DNA of 8,586 nt from Candidatus Methanomethylophilaceae archaeon (GTDB taxonomy: Archaea; Thermoplasmatota; Thermoplasmata; Methanomassiliicoccales; Methanomethylophilaceae): assembly GCA_013329105.1 (NCBI GenBank), contig DUKW01000169.1, forward strand, positions 1 to 8,586, written 5' to 3'. A program made the translations under genes and the position numbers. Below the pieces are notes generated by a model. It was not told the DNA's origin and ran no database searches. It saw nothing but the letters and a program-made list of their open reading frames with translations. Positions 1-8,492 of this stretch are shown piece after piece (within the stretch, counting starts at the first letter, position 1; the number at the start of each line of letters is the position of its first letter).

Positions 1-1062
1 CCCTTGCTCCCCGTCAATCCAGATTATGCCGTTACTCTCCAGGAGGGAGGGACGCCATTGTATCAGTGTTCTAACCTCGCTTCGGAATTCGCTGTAAGGG
101 ATTTGCGGGTTAAATATGAAGGTGCCAATCCGACAGGCTCCTTTAAGGACAGGGGGATGACGGTGGGAATTACCCATGCCATGGAGATAGGTGCTACCAT
201 CGTTGGGTGTGCATCCACCGGGAACACATCAGCAAGTCTTGCAGCCTATGCCGCCAAGGCAGGTATCGGCTGTGTGGTGCTCCTTCCGGAAGGCAAGGTG
301 GCCCAGGGGAAGCTTGCGCAGGCCATGTTCTACGGTGCCAAAGTAGTGTCTATCGAAGGCAACTTTGATGATGCATTGTCGACAGTAAGGGAGCTGGCCG
401 AGCAGCGTTTTCTCTATCTCTTGAATTCCATCAATCCTTTTCGTCCCGAAGGTCAAAAATCTGTTCTCTTCGAGATCATGGACCAGCTCTATTATGATCT
501 CCCCGATCGTATTATTCTCCCAGTAGGTAATGCCGGCAACATATCGGCCGTTCATAAGGCTTTGAAGGAGCTCTTGGAAATTGGATGGATCGACGAGATG
601 CCCATGTTGACTGGTATACAGGCATCAGGATCAATGCCTCTGGTGAGGGCCTTCCGCAAAGGTTCTCGGCAGTTTGATCCTGAACCGTCCCCAGAGACGG
701 TGGCTACAGCGATACGTATCGGCAACCCTGTTAGCGGCAAGAAGGCCCTGGATGCAATATATTCCACTAACGGATATGCCACCGATGTAAGTGATGAGGA
801 GATTCTGGCCGCACAGATAGCTTTGGCGCGAAAGGAGGGTGTGGCTGTGGAGCCAGCCTCGGCCGCATCATTGGCTGGCGTGAAAAAACTGCGTGAGGAA
901 GGGATTATCGATCGGGACGAGAAGCTTGTATGCATATGCACGGGTAACGGTCTCAAGGACCCAGATGCCATGATGTCGCAGTGCTCCCGCCCTCTCCGTG
1001 CAAGGCCATCCGCTGAGGCGGTTATTGCGGCCTTGCACACCTTAGAAATCGAACAGGCGTGA
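1..1062 (+). CDS. thrC: Threonine synthase, 5' end cut by window
   Basis: PLP enzyme converting O-phosphohomoserine to threonine in the cytoplasm. The frame is open through base 1 and the first available TTG (base 4) is not a convincing start, so the true N-terminus, which in many archaeal members carries a small zinc-ribbon-like segment, lies outside the window. Counting from base 4, the N-terminal substrate loop reads EGGTPLY (14-20). The PLP lysine is K48 in NPTGSFKDRG. The cofactor phosphate-binding loop is STGNTSAS (71-78). The C-terminal signature TGNGLKDP near the end favours threonine synthase over threonine dehydratase or cysteine synthase. The gene ends in TGA, and its last 21 bases overlap the 3' end of the convergent hel308, leaving no room for a separate terminator. 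Nothing looks broken in the visible part. Confidence 0.93.
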   Translation, partial: PLLPVNPDYAVTLQEGGTPLYQCSNLASEFAVRDLRVKYEGANPTGSFKDRGMTVGITHAMEIGATIVGCASTGNTSASLAAYAAKAGIGCVVLLPEGKVAQGKLAQAMFYGAKVVSIEGNFDDALSTVRELAEQRFLYLLNSINPFRPEGQKSVLFEIMDQLYYDLPDRIILPVGNAGNISAVHKALKELLEIGWIDEMPMLTGIQASGSMPLVRAFRKGSRQFDPEPSPETVATAIRIGNPVSGKKALDAIYSTNGYATDVSDEEILAAQIALARKEGVAVEPASAASLAGVKKLREEGIIDRDEKLVCICTGNGLKDPDAMMSQCSRPLRARPSAEAVIAALHTLEIEQA

Positions 1063-3219
1063 TTGCCCGCTGTTATCCGTATCTGCAGGTACCCTATTCA
1101 CATCCTCTTCGAGACCAAGCTGCGATTTGATTGAAACGGCAAGTTTGGGACCTATCCCTCTGAGGGATGAGAGTCGGTTGATATCCGCTCTTCTTAGGTC
1201 ATCTAGAGTTTGGAAACCGGCGTTATAGAGTATACGCGCTCTGGAGCGGCCCACTCCCCGAAGGCTTACCAGTTCCAGCAGTTGTTCTCCAATGCCATAT
1301 TTAACTCTTATTCTCATTCTCGAGATGCTGTCTTTCGCTTCCGGCCGGAATATACCTGCCAGCTCGCTCATCGCGTAGAGAATCCATTCTGCAGAGTCTA
1401 CACGGTTACGAAGGTCGCCAGGCCCTATCGAGAACTGTTTCAATATATCTTCCTCACTTGTCTCCGATACCCATTCACAGAGCATCATCGCCGCTTTAAG
1501 ATCGGCGAGGAAGAAATCCAGCTCGGACATGTCGTCAGGTACGGGAAGGAGAAGGCTGTTTTCGATCTTGTCTAGGGCGGATAACAATTCATCTCTCTCC
1601 CCTTTGCGGAGATAAAGGGACATGACATCCGGCGTGGAGCAGATAGCGTGAAGCAGAGCTATATCATTGGCATTTTCCCTCCAGGATTGCAAGGCACTGC
1701 GTAGGGAAACCGCAGAGAGTGGGTCGATGTACATGTCGGAGACTCTTTTACCGTAGAATGTGGTGCTAAGCGCTCCATTATATTCCGTCACCATACCCTC
1801 TTTTATGAAGAAATCGATAACGCTGTCAACAACTTCTTCCAACCCCACCATCTCAGAATGCTGAGCCAAGAATGTGGATCGGAGGAAGGTCATGATCCCC
1901 TCATACGATGAGACTGTACCTGTGGCCAGGAGACCAAGTAGGTGACTGCGGAGGACAGGTTCACTACCCAATTTCGAATATACCATCTCGCTGTCTGCAA
2001 GAAGGTAGCTGATGACTATATGGTCGCGCTCGATCTCATTACGGGCGATAAGTACAGCCTCTCCATATGGGTCGAAGCGGGGTCTGCCAGCACGACCACA
2101 CATCTGTTTCACTTCCATCACTGAAATTGGAGTTATGCCCTGATTGCTGTCAAACCTGGTGACGTCTCTTACAATGACCCTTCTAGCAGGAAGGTTGATT
2201 CCGGCTGCTAGTGTAGGTGTTGCCACTATGCACCGTATATGCCCCTCACGAAACCCTTGTTCTACCGCATGACGCTGCTCGTAGCTCAGACCGGCATGAT
2301 GGAACGCTATACCCCCCTCAACACAAGAAGCGAGTTTTTTACCCATACTGGTAGACTCTTCCTCCCCCTCCAGAATAATCCTGTCCTCGTCATTGAGAAC
2401 CTTCCCGGTGATGCGTTTCATCTTCGGAGTCATTCTAGTGGCTAGTGACTCTGTTGACCTACGGGCATTGACGAATACAAGGCATTGTCCCCCTTCTTTT
2501 ACTGTATTTTCGATCAATGCCCATATGGGGTCCTTCCCCCCATCGATGGCAATTCTGGTATTGTCTGAAAACCATATCTCGCCGTCATAATAAACACCCT
2601 CTCGTAAAGGTATGGGCCGCCAGTCACTGCTGACTAACTCTGCGTCTAGCCACTGGGCAAGCATGTCCGCGTTGGATATGGTCGCAGATAATGCAATAAT
2701 CTGCATCTCCGGGTTAATGCTGCGCAGCTTACTAAGCGCCATTTCCAGAGTGGGTCCTCTGCTGGGATCGTGGATCAGGTGCACTTCGTCAGCGATGGTA
2801 AGCGTTACCGAACTTAGCCATCTCCCATTGTGACGGAGGACGGAGTCTGCTTTTTCTGATGTGGCGACAATTATATCAGCATCGCCAAGACGGCGATCGT
2901 CAGAATCCAAGTCACCGGTAGCCACGGCCACCTTGATACCGAAGGATGAGAATTTATGAAGTTCCTCTCCCTTCTCTGAGGCCAGGGCCCTCAATGGAAC
3001 GATGTAGAGTACTTTGCCCTTTTTCTCTCTGACATGTTTAAGAGCCGCGAGATAGGCTATGAGTGATTTGCCACTTGCGGTAGGTATCGCTACCACGACG
3101 TTCTTATATGAGAGAGCCAAAGGGACAGCCTCCTCCTGAGGAGGATAAAGTTTCTCATAGCCCATCTGTTTCAGGGCAGCCTTCAGATCTTCATCGATAT
3201 CTAACTCATCAATAAACAA
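1042..3219 (-). CDS. hel308: Hel308 (Hjm) ATP-dependent DNA helicase
   Basis: Superfamily 2, Ski2-like 3'-5' DNA helicase that acts on stalled or forked replication intermediates. The 725-residue protein is full length for the family. Visible motifs: Q-motif region YPPQEEA (25-31), Walker A PTASGKS (46-52), Ia PLRALASEK, DEVH box (144-147), SAT (178-180), IV LVFVNARRSTES (about 247-258), V ATPTLAAGINLP (333-344) and VI QMCGRAGRPR (372-381). A winged-helix and ratchet region follows. Helix-hairpin-helix-like repeats LRGVGRSRA and LRGIGPKLA lie around 652-701. The C-terminus ends QSRLFDF (719-725), which resembles a PCNA-interacting (PIP) box. The start is TTG at 3219-3217, chosen because an SD-like AGAGGTG lies 7 bases upstream and no in-frame ATG is near. 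The gene is divergent from lonB and its tail overlaps thrC. Confidence 0.95.
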   Translation of the reverse strand: MFIDELDIDEDLKAALKQMGYEKLYPPQEEAVPLALSYKNVVVAIPTASGKSLIAYLAALKHVREKKGKVLYIVPLRALASEKGEELHKFSSFGIKVAVATGDLDSDDRRLGDADIIVATSEKADSVLRHNGRWLSSVTLTIADEVHLIHDPSRGPTLEMALSKLRSINPEMQIIALSATISNADMLAQWLDAELVSSDWRPIPLREGVYYDGEIWFSDNTRIAIDGGKDPIWALIENTVKEGGQCLVFVNARRSTESLATRMTPKMKRITGKVLNDEDRIILEGEEESTSMGKKLASCVEGGIAFHHAGLSYEQRHAVEQGFREGHIRCIVATPTLAAGINLPARRVIVRDVTRFDSNQGITPISVMEVKQMCGRAGRPRFDPYGEAVLIARNEIERDHIVISYLLADSEMVYSKLGSEPVLRSHLLGLLATGTVSSYEGIMTFLRSTFLAQHSEMVGLEEVVDSVIDFFIKEGMVTEYNGALSTTFYGKRVSDMYIDPLSAVSLRSALQSWRENANDIALLHAICSTPDVMSLYLRKGERDELLSALDKIENSLLLPVPDDMSELDFFLADLKAAMMLCEWVSETSEEDILKQFSIGPGDLRNRVDSAEWILYAMSELAGIFRPEAKDSISRMRIRVKYGIGEQLLELVSLRGVGRSRARILYNAGFQTLDDLRRADINRLSSLRGIGPKLAVSIKSQLGLEEDVNRVPADTDNSGQSRLFDF

Positions 3220-3226
3220 AATGAGG

Positions 3227-3233
3227 CACCTCT
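3227..3233 (-). promoter_or_regulatory. Shine-Dalgarno of hel308, fixing a TTG start
   Basis: The minus strand reads AGAGGTG, then 7 bases, then TTG. No ATG or GTG lies in frame nearby, so this site supports the TTG start. Confidence 0.65.
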
Positions 3234-3263
3234 TGATAGTAAATTCCTTATGTCCCCTCCTCC

Positions 3264-3270
3264 TTTAAAT
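3264..3270 (-). promoter_or_regulatory. Candidate TATA box of hel308
   Basis: The minus strand reads ATTTAAA. Archaeal initiation about 25 bases downstream would fall near 3242, giving a leader of roughly 23 bases that contains the SD. A G-rich run (GGAGGAGGGG) lies between the box and the predicted start site. The assignment rests on position and base composition only. Confidence 0.45.
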
Positions 3271-3295
3271 CATATACGGGTAACGTAGAAAGGAA

Positions 3296-3306
3296 ATACT
3301 TATTTA
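3296..3306 (+). promoter_or_regulatory. Candidate TATA box of lonB
   Basis: ATACTTATTTA lies 34-44 bases before the lonB ATG, preceded by the purine-rich GGAA that could serve as a BRE. It predicts a transcript start near 3328-3330 and a leader of only about 10 bases, which agrees with the lack of an SD before lonB. The first nine bases recur exactly before nadM (6683-6691). Confidence 0.4.
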
Positions 3307-3339
3307 GAAGTCCTAATATCATATGGGTTTGAATAAGCA

Positions 3340-3363
3340 ATGGTAGATGATATGGTAGATGAC
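3340..3363 (+). repeat. 12-bp tandem duplication at the lonB start
   Basis: ATGGTAGATGAT is followed directly by ATGGTAGATGAC, 11 of 12 bases identical. It encodes MVDD-MVDD and presents two equally placed start codons. Neither ATG has an SD. Confidence 0.9.
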
Positions 3364-5304
3364 TGTGAGAAACAAGAAACTGCGGTAACTCCTATCGATG
3401 AATGGATAGAGGCTCAGGACTTCGAGACCACCGCAGACATAGACATCCCCAAGAGCCTGGCAGATCAGGTAATAGGCCAGGATAAGGCGGTGGAAGTTAT
3501 TAAGAAAGCCGCCACCCAGAAACGTCATGTTATGCTGATAGGTGATCCTGGTACTGGTAAGTCTATGCTTGCCAACTCTATGGTGGAGTTTCTACCTAGA
3601 GGTGAGCTTCAGGATGTGATAGCTTACCATAATCCTGAGGACCCCAACGAACCCCGTATAAGAACTGTTCCGGCTGGTAAGGGGAAAGCCATCGTCAATG
3701 AGCAGAAGCAGGCGGCAATGGCTCAGAAGCAGCAGAGGACATCATTTCTGACAGCAATTGGGGTGATGATTATAGTGCTCTCCTTGAGCCTTTATATATT
3801 AGGAGGTATGAGAGATCCCACAATCCTGCTTATAGGTCTTATTGCGGTCACACTCCTTTATTTCATAAGCCGTCCCATGAACCAGCGTCAGGAGAACGCT
3901 CTGGTACCAAAACTCCTAATTAGTCATGACGATCCGAATATGCCACCCTTTATAGATGCTACCGGTTCACATGCGGGCGCTCTCCTGGGTGATGTAAAAC
4001 ACGATCCTTTCCAGAGCGGTGGCTTAGAGACCCCTGCCCATGAGCGTTTAGAAGTGGGCGCCATACACAAAGCCTCGAAGGGGGTACTTTTCATCGACGA
4101 GATAAACATGCTGCGCATGGAATCTCAACAGTCCTTGCTTACCGCGATGCAGGAAGGAAAGTTTTCCATAACCGGGCAGAGCGAGAGAAGCTCAGGCGCT
4201 ATGGTCAAAAGCGAGCCTGTACCCTGTGATTTTATATTGGTATGCGCTGGCAATATGGACGCTATAGAAGGCATGCACCCAGCACTTCGCTCGCGTATAC
4301 GCGGTTATGGCTACGAAGTCTATATGAACAACTCGATGGAGGACAATGACGAGAATCGCCTCAAGTTGGTTCGTTTCGTCGCTCAGGAAGTGAATAAGGA
4401 CAAAAAGATCCCCCATTTCGACAAATATGCCGTGGGTGAGATAATCAGGGAGGCACAGCGCCGTGCCGGTCGTCGGGGTGAACTCACGTTGCGTCTCCGT
4501 GAACTTGGCGGTCTCATACGCGTGGCAGGCGATATAGCCCATGAAAAGGGCTCTTATATCGTCTCACGTGCGGATGTTTTAGAAGCCAAGAAGGTTGCCC
4601 GTTCTCTGGAGCAACAGATCACGGACCGCTATATCGAACACCGCAAAGCGTACAAGAGTTACGCCACAGAAGGTGCAGCTGTGGGTATGGTTAACGGCCT
4701 GGCAGCACTGAACGCTTCCTCGAATATGACGGAGTATTCTGGTATTGTTCTCCCCATCGTTGCAGAGGTGACGCCTGCTCAGACTAAGAATGGTGGCAAG
4801 ATAATCGCTACCGGTAGGCTTGGAGAAATCGCTAAGGAAGCCGTGGAAAATGTCTCTGCAGTGATCAAGAAGTACACCTCATCTGACATAAGCAATTATG
4901 ATATCCACATCCAATTTGTGGGGACATATGACGGCGTAGAGGGGGACTCAGCATCTATTTCTATAGCTACAGCGGTGATCTCTGCGTTAGAGGATCTTCC
5001 AGTCGATCAAAACCTTGCTATGACAGGCAGTCTAAGTGTGCGTGGTCGTGTGCTTCCTGTCGGTGGCGTGACTGCTAAACTGGAGGCGGTTGCAGAGGCA
5101 GGTATAAAGAAAGTACTGATCCGACGAGATAATGAGTACGATGTGATGATAGAGGAAAAATATCGTGATCGTCTCGAGATCGTTCCGGTGGATAATTTGA
5201 GGGATGTGCTTGACCAGGCTCTGATAGGTGGCAGCAAGAAGGAAAGTCTTCTCTGTAAGCTCTCCGGTTTGGCCATCAAACCGATAGCATCCCCCACACC
5301 CTAA
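3340..5304 (+). CDS. lonB: Archaeal membrane-anchored Lon protease (LonB type)
   Basis: ATP-dependent serine protease of the cytoplasmic membrane face, degrading damaged or regulatory proteins. The 654 residues are normal for archaeal LonB. Domain order: AAA+ start with Walker A GDPGTGKS (68-75); two hydrophobic membrane segments, about 135-156 and 160-177, inserted between Walker A and B; Walker B VLFIDEIN (249-256); AAA lid around 350-430; and a C-terminal S16 protease domain. Catalytic Ser is S537 in EGDSAS and Lys is K580 in [10 protein letters not shown], 43 residues apart as in the Lon family. The membrane insertion separates it from bacterial-type LonA, which has a long N-terminal domain. 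No SD precedes ATG 3340; a second in-frame ATG at 3352 comes from a 12-base duplication, so the start is ambiguous by four residues. Monocistronic by appearance. Confidence 0.95.
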   Translation: MVDDMVDDCEKQETAVTPIDEWIEAQDFETTADIDIPKSLADQVIGQDKAVEVIKKAATQKRHVMLIGDPGTGKSMLANSMVEFLPRGELQDVIAYHNPEDPNEPRIRTVPAGKGKAIVNEQKQAAMAQKQQRTSFLTAIGVMIIVLSLSLYILGGMRDPTILLIGLIAVTLLYFISRPMNQRQENALVPKLLISHDDPNMPPFIDATGSHAGALLGDVKHDPFQSGGLETPAHERLEVGAIHKASKGVLFIDEINMLRMESQQSLLTAMQEGKFSITGQSERSSGAMVKSEPVPCDFILVCAGNMDAIEGMHPALRSRIRGYGYEVYMNNSMEDNDENRLKLVRFVAQEVNKDKKIPHFDKYAVGEIIREAQRRAGRRGELTLRLRELGGLIRVAGDIAHEKGSYIVSRADVLEAKKVARSLEQQITDRYIEHRKAYKSYATEGAAVGMVNGLAALNASSNMTEYSGIVLPIVAEVTPAQTKNGGKIIATGRLGEIAKEAVENVSAVIKKYTSSDISNYDIHIQFVGTYDGVEGDSASISIATAVISALEDLPVDQNLAMTGSLSVRGRVLPVGGVTAKLEAVAEAGIKKVLIRRDNEYDVMIEEKYRDRLEIVPVDNLRDVLDQALIGGSKKESLLCKLSGLAIKPIASPTP

Positions 5305-5329
5305 ACCTTTTAATTGAATTTCTTTCTTC
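5266..5329 (+). terminator. Possible lonB transcript end: small hairpin then T-rich tract
   Basis: A short stem, GGTTTG (5266-5271) with CAAACC (5277-5282) and a 5-base loop, lies in the last lonB codons. One more C-G pair extends it at the base. Just past the stop, 5307-5329 is T-rich (CCTTTTAATTG, then TTTCTTTCTT). Archaeal transcripts often end at T-rich tracts without needing a hairpin, so the T tract is the better supported part. Confidence 0.35.
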
Positions 5330-5485
5330 AATACTCATACCCCTCTTAGTATGCTGGTAGCATCTCTTGGATATAGAATGCATATTTCTGCAATTGGTAA
5401 GCCAGATGCAATGAAGTGAGGACCGCCGTTTATCACAGTAAGCGGGTTTTGTAAGGTCGCATCCTGTATCATGTGTTGTATTATG

Positions 5486-5493
5486 CTATAAAC
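5486..5493 (+). promoter_or_regulatory. Candidate TATA box for cbiH
   Basis: CTATAAAC is the best TATA-like site before cbiH. It predicts initiation near 5515 and a leader of about 90 bases that would contain the possible leader ORF at 5552-5590. Confidence 0.3.
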
Positions 5494-5551
5494 AGGGATG
5501 AGAGTGTAGAACGCATTGCTCATCCTGAAAGATTTCTAAAGGAAGACAACT

Positions 5552-5590
5552 ATGAAGTGTACGGCAAGACTTGTTTCGGAAAGAGATTGA
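5552..5590 (+). CDS. Possible 12-codon leader ORF before cbiH
   Basis: ATG to TGA encodes MKCTARLVSERD. An SD-like AAAGGAAG (5538-5545) stands 6 bases before the ATG, and the stop is 15 bases before the cbiH ATG. If translated it could act as a leader peptide or a coupling element. A short frame with an SD can arise by chance, and this one is incompatible in frame with the remnant frame at 5473-5616. Confidence 0.22.
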   Translation: MKCTARLVSERD

Positions 5591-5605
5591 ATAGGAGCGA
5601 TCAGA

Positions 5606-6343
5606 ATGAGGGGTAAGTTGTCGGTAATTGGTTTTGGCCCAGGATCTATAGATTATATGACTATGAAAGCCATAAAGGCCATAGAGCATGCAGATATTGT
5701 AATAGGCCATACGACATACGTAGACATTCTGCGTCAGCCGTTTCCTAATAAAAGCTATAGGGCTGTCGATACAATGGAAGAGTTAGAGGAACATTGCAGA
5801 ATAGCCGTTAAAGACGCCCAAGAAGGATGGAATGTAGCTATAGGTAATAGCGGAGATTCAGGCATTTATGGGATAGCCGGGATCATATATCAGGTTGCAG
5901 AGGAGATGGATGCAGACGTTGATATCGAGGTCATACCAGGGATAACCGCCGCGTTTGCAGCAGCATCCATTTTAGGTGCCCCATTGATGCACGATACCGC
6001 TCTGATAAACCTATTTGATTGGATAACTCCCTTGGACATAATCCTTTCCCGTATCGATGCGGTGGCGGCCTCGGATATGGTGATATGCCTTTACAGTCCT
6101 AAAAGCATAAACCATCCAGACAATCTAGATAAGGCAACGGACGTCATCATGAGGTATAGAGATCCTGAGACGCCAGTAGGAATCGTCAGAAATGCCGGTA
6201 GGCATGACCAATCACATATTATTACCACATTGAACATGCTTAAGGAGGCTGATGTGGATATGTTCGCTACTGTCATTATCGGGAACTCGCAGACCTTTGT
6301 ATCCAATGGTCGAATGATAACCTCACGCGGGTACACACCGTAA
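5606..6343 (+). CDS. cbiH: Cobalt-precorrin-3B C17-methyltransferase (CbiH/CobJ family)
   Basis: SAM-dependent methyltransferase of the anaerobic corrin-ring pathway that methylates C17 during ring contraction. The 245 residues match the family length. Motifs: GFGPGS (9-14) at the N-terminus, SGDSGIYGIAG (82-92), PGITAAFAAA (111-120), GAPLMHD (124-130), TPVGIVRNAGR (189-199) and NGRMITSRGY (234-243). The family usually has SGDP-GIYG; here P is S85. The usual ISLSD segment is replaced by INLFD, and TPRGY by TSRGY, so it is a somewhat divergent copy, although still intact. ATG 5606 is supported by AGGAG at 5593-5597 with 8 bases spacing. The gene ends with three consecutive in-frame stops (TAA TAA TGA). 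No other cobalamin genes are in the window. It could be a functional CbiH or a related C-methyltransferase. Confidence 0.85.
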   Translation: MRGKLSVIGFGPGSIDYMTMKAIKAIEHADIVIGHTTYVDILRQPFPNKSYRAVDTMEELEEHCRIAVKDAQEGWNVAIGNSGDSGIYGIAGIIYQVAEEMDADVDIEVIPGITAAFAAASILGAPLMHDTALINLFDWITPLDIILSRIDAVAASDMVICLYSPKSINHPDNLDKATDVIMRYRDPETPVGIVRNAGRHDQSHIITTLNMLKEADVDMFATVIIGNSQTFVSNGRMITSRGYTP

Positions 6344-6377
6344 TAATGAGGTAAGCTTTGCCCTCTTTTCAGGAAAA

Positions 6378-6403
6378 AATAAGGATCCAAAAGGATCCTT
6401 ATT
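6378..6403 (-). terminator. Perfect 11-bp hairpin, oriented as a minus-strand terminator
   Basis: AATAAGGATCC (6378-6388) pairs perfectly with GGATCCTTATT (6393-6403) around an AAAA loop. An A run precedes it on the plus strand (6374-6379), so on the minus strand the stem is followed by a run of T, the form of an intrinsic terminator. On the plus strand no T tract follows directly. It lies 34 bases past the cbiH stop, where a plus-strand terminator would be expected, so it may instead act in both directions or be an unrelated palindrome. Confidence 0.5.
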
Positions 6404-6449
6404 CAGGCACATAAATCGCCCCTCTCCTTTTTAGATGTCTATACTCAAC

Positions 6450-6471
6450 ATTGGGTTGGGGGTATTGGGTT
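6450..6471 (+). repeat. Direct repeat ATTGGGTT x2, G-rich
   Basis: ATTGGGTT occurs at 6450-6457 and again at 6464-6471, a 14-base period, with GGGGG between them. Possible protein-binding site or chance. Confidence 0.45.
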
Positions 6472-6472
6472 C

Positions 6473-7705
<1,233 letters not shown>

Positions 7706-8461
7706 ATGCCCCTTGGAAACAGAGAATGTGAAGAAGATTGGCTTAAAAAGATAAGGACCAGACAGCTGCGTTATTCGCGACAGATACCTTTTGCTATGAT
7801 GGGTGATGGTGGGCAACAGACATTGTTGGAGTCAAAAGCATTGATCGTTGGCTTAGGGGGCCTGGGTTCGATAGTGGGAAGCTATTTAGCCGCAGCAGGG
7901 GTAGGGCATCTCACTGTGGTAGACGATGATGTGGTTGAGGTGAGCAATCTCAACCGTCAGTTTATTTACGGTGATGCGTTGGGTAGGCTTAAGGCAGAGG
8001 CCGCGGCCGACTTTTTCAGAAGGGTCAATCCACAGATATCGGTGGAGCCTGTGAGCCGCAGTATCCAGGACGTCGATCTACCATGGGATATGTTTGACGT
8101 AGCATTCGATTGTCTTGACAATAACGAGTCCCGCATGGTCCTCAATGAAAGATGCTATGAAGCAGGCGTCCCATTAGTGCATGCGGGAGTTGACGCCATG
8201 CAGGGGCAGGTCTTTACATCCATACCTAATGTTACTGCCTGCCTGCGCTGTATATTACCAAAGGGACGGCAGGACCGCATACCTGTCTTCGGTCCTGCAG
8301 CAGGGGCTGTGGCCTCGATACAGGTAAGTGAGGGCATTCGGGTCTTATTGGAGCGTTTCCCTCCGCTCACAGGGAAAATGCTCTTGATCGATCTGTCTGA
8401 TTATTCCTTTCAGACTTTTGAGGTCAGACGTGCGGAGGACTGCCCTGTCTGTCATCATTAA
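7706..8461 (+). CDS. ThiF/MoeB/HesA-family adenylyltransferase (E1-like)
   Basis: Members activate the C-terminal glycine of ubiquitin-like sulfur carriers (ThiS, MoaD, SAMP-type) by adenylation. The 251 residues are typical. An RYSRQI segment (22-27) precedes the Rossmann loop GLGGLGS (49-55). Then come the ATP-contacting VDDD (72-75) and SNLNRQ (80-85), and DCLDN (136-140). Two zinc-binding CxxC pairs are present: C179/C182 and C246/C249. The segment after the first pair is short (LPKGRQDRIPVFGPAAG) and lacks the cysteine that E. coli ThiF and MoeB carry in their longer loop, so it may adenylate without forming a persulfide or thioester at that site. ATG 7706 abuts the pncC stop, with GGAG at 7693-7696. 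No ThiS or MoaD partner is visible here, so I give no symbol. Confidence 0.88.
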   Translation: MPLGNRECEEDWLKKIRTRQLRYSRQIPFAMMGDGGQQTLLESKALIVGLGGLGSIVGSYLAAAGVGHLTVVDDDVVEVSNLNRQFIYGDALGRLKAEAAADFFRRVNPQISVEPVSRSIQDVDLPWDMFDVAFDCLDNNESRMVLNERCYEAGVPLVHAGVDAMQGQVFTSIPNVTACLRCILPKGRQDRIPVFGPAAGAVASIQVSEGIRVLLERFPPLTGKMLLIDLSDYSFQTFEVRRAEDCPVCHH

Positions 8462-8492
8462 TTAAATTTCTGTTGTGGTAAGGGTCCTGAAT

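Larger units (their letters stand above)
5305..5605. other. Gene-poor interval between lonB and cbiH
   Basis: No confident gene lies in these 301 bases. They hold a T-rich tract after lonB, a TATA-like CTATAAAC (5486-5493), an unassigned short frame running into cbiH (5473-5616), a possible SD-led 12-codon leader ORF (5552-5590) and the cbiH SD (5593-5597). A 62-codon minus-strand frame (5335-5523) is also open, but nothing supports it. Confidence 0.6.
5473..5616 (+). pseudogene. Unassigned short ORF or 3' remnant of a gene upstream of cbiH
   Basis: From a possible GTG at 5473 this frame encodes about 47 residues, rich in charged amino acids (for example ESVERIAHPERFLKED). It ends in TAA 5614-5616, 11 bases inside cbiH. 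Overlaps of that kind are usual between consecutive operon genes, which is why I read it as a possible relic of a lost upstream gene rather than noise. A stop at 5452-5454 and another at 5398-5400 interrupt the same frame upstream. I see no SD at the GTG and recognise no family. It could equally be a chance frame. Confidence 0.22.

Noticed and set aside
229..1040. Long minus-strand frames opposite thrC (229-555 and 552-1040)
   Set aside because: Antisense shadows of a clearly coding thrC, with no motifs.
5335..5523. 62-codon minus-strand ORF beginning with ATG
   Set aside because: No usable SD spacing, no recognised motif, and it lies antisense to the cbiH upstream region. An open frame of this length is expected by chance.
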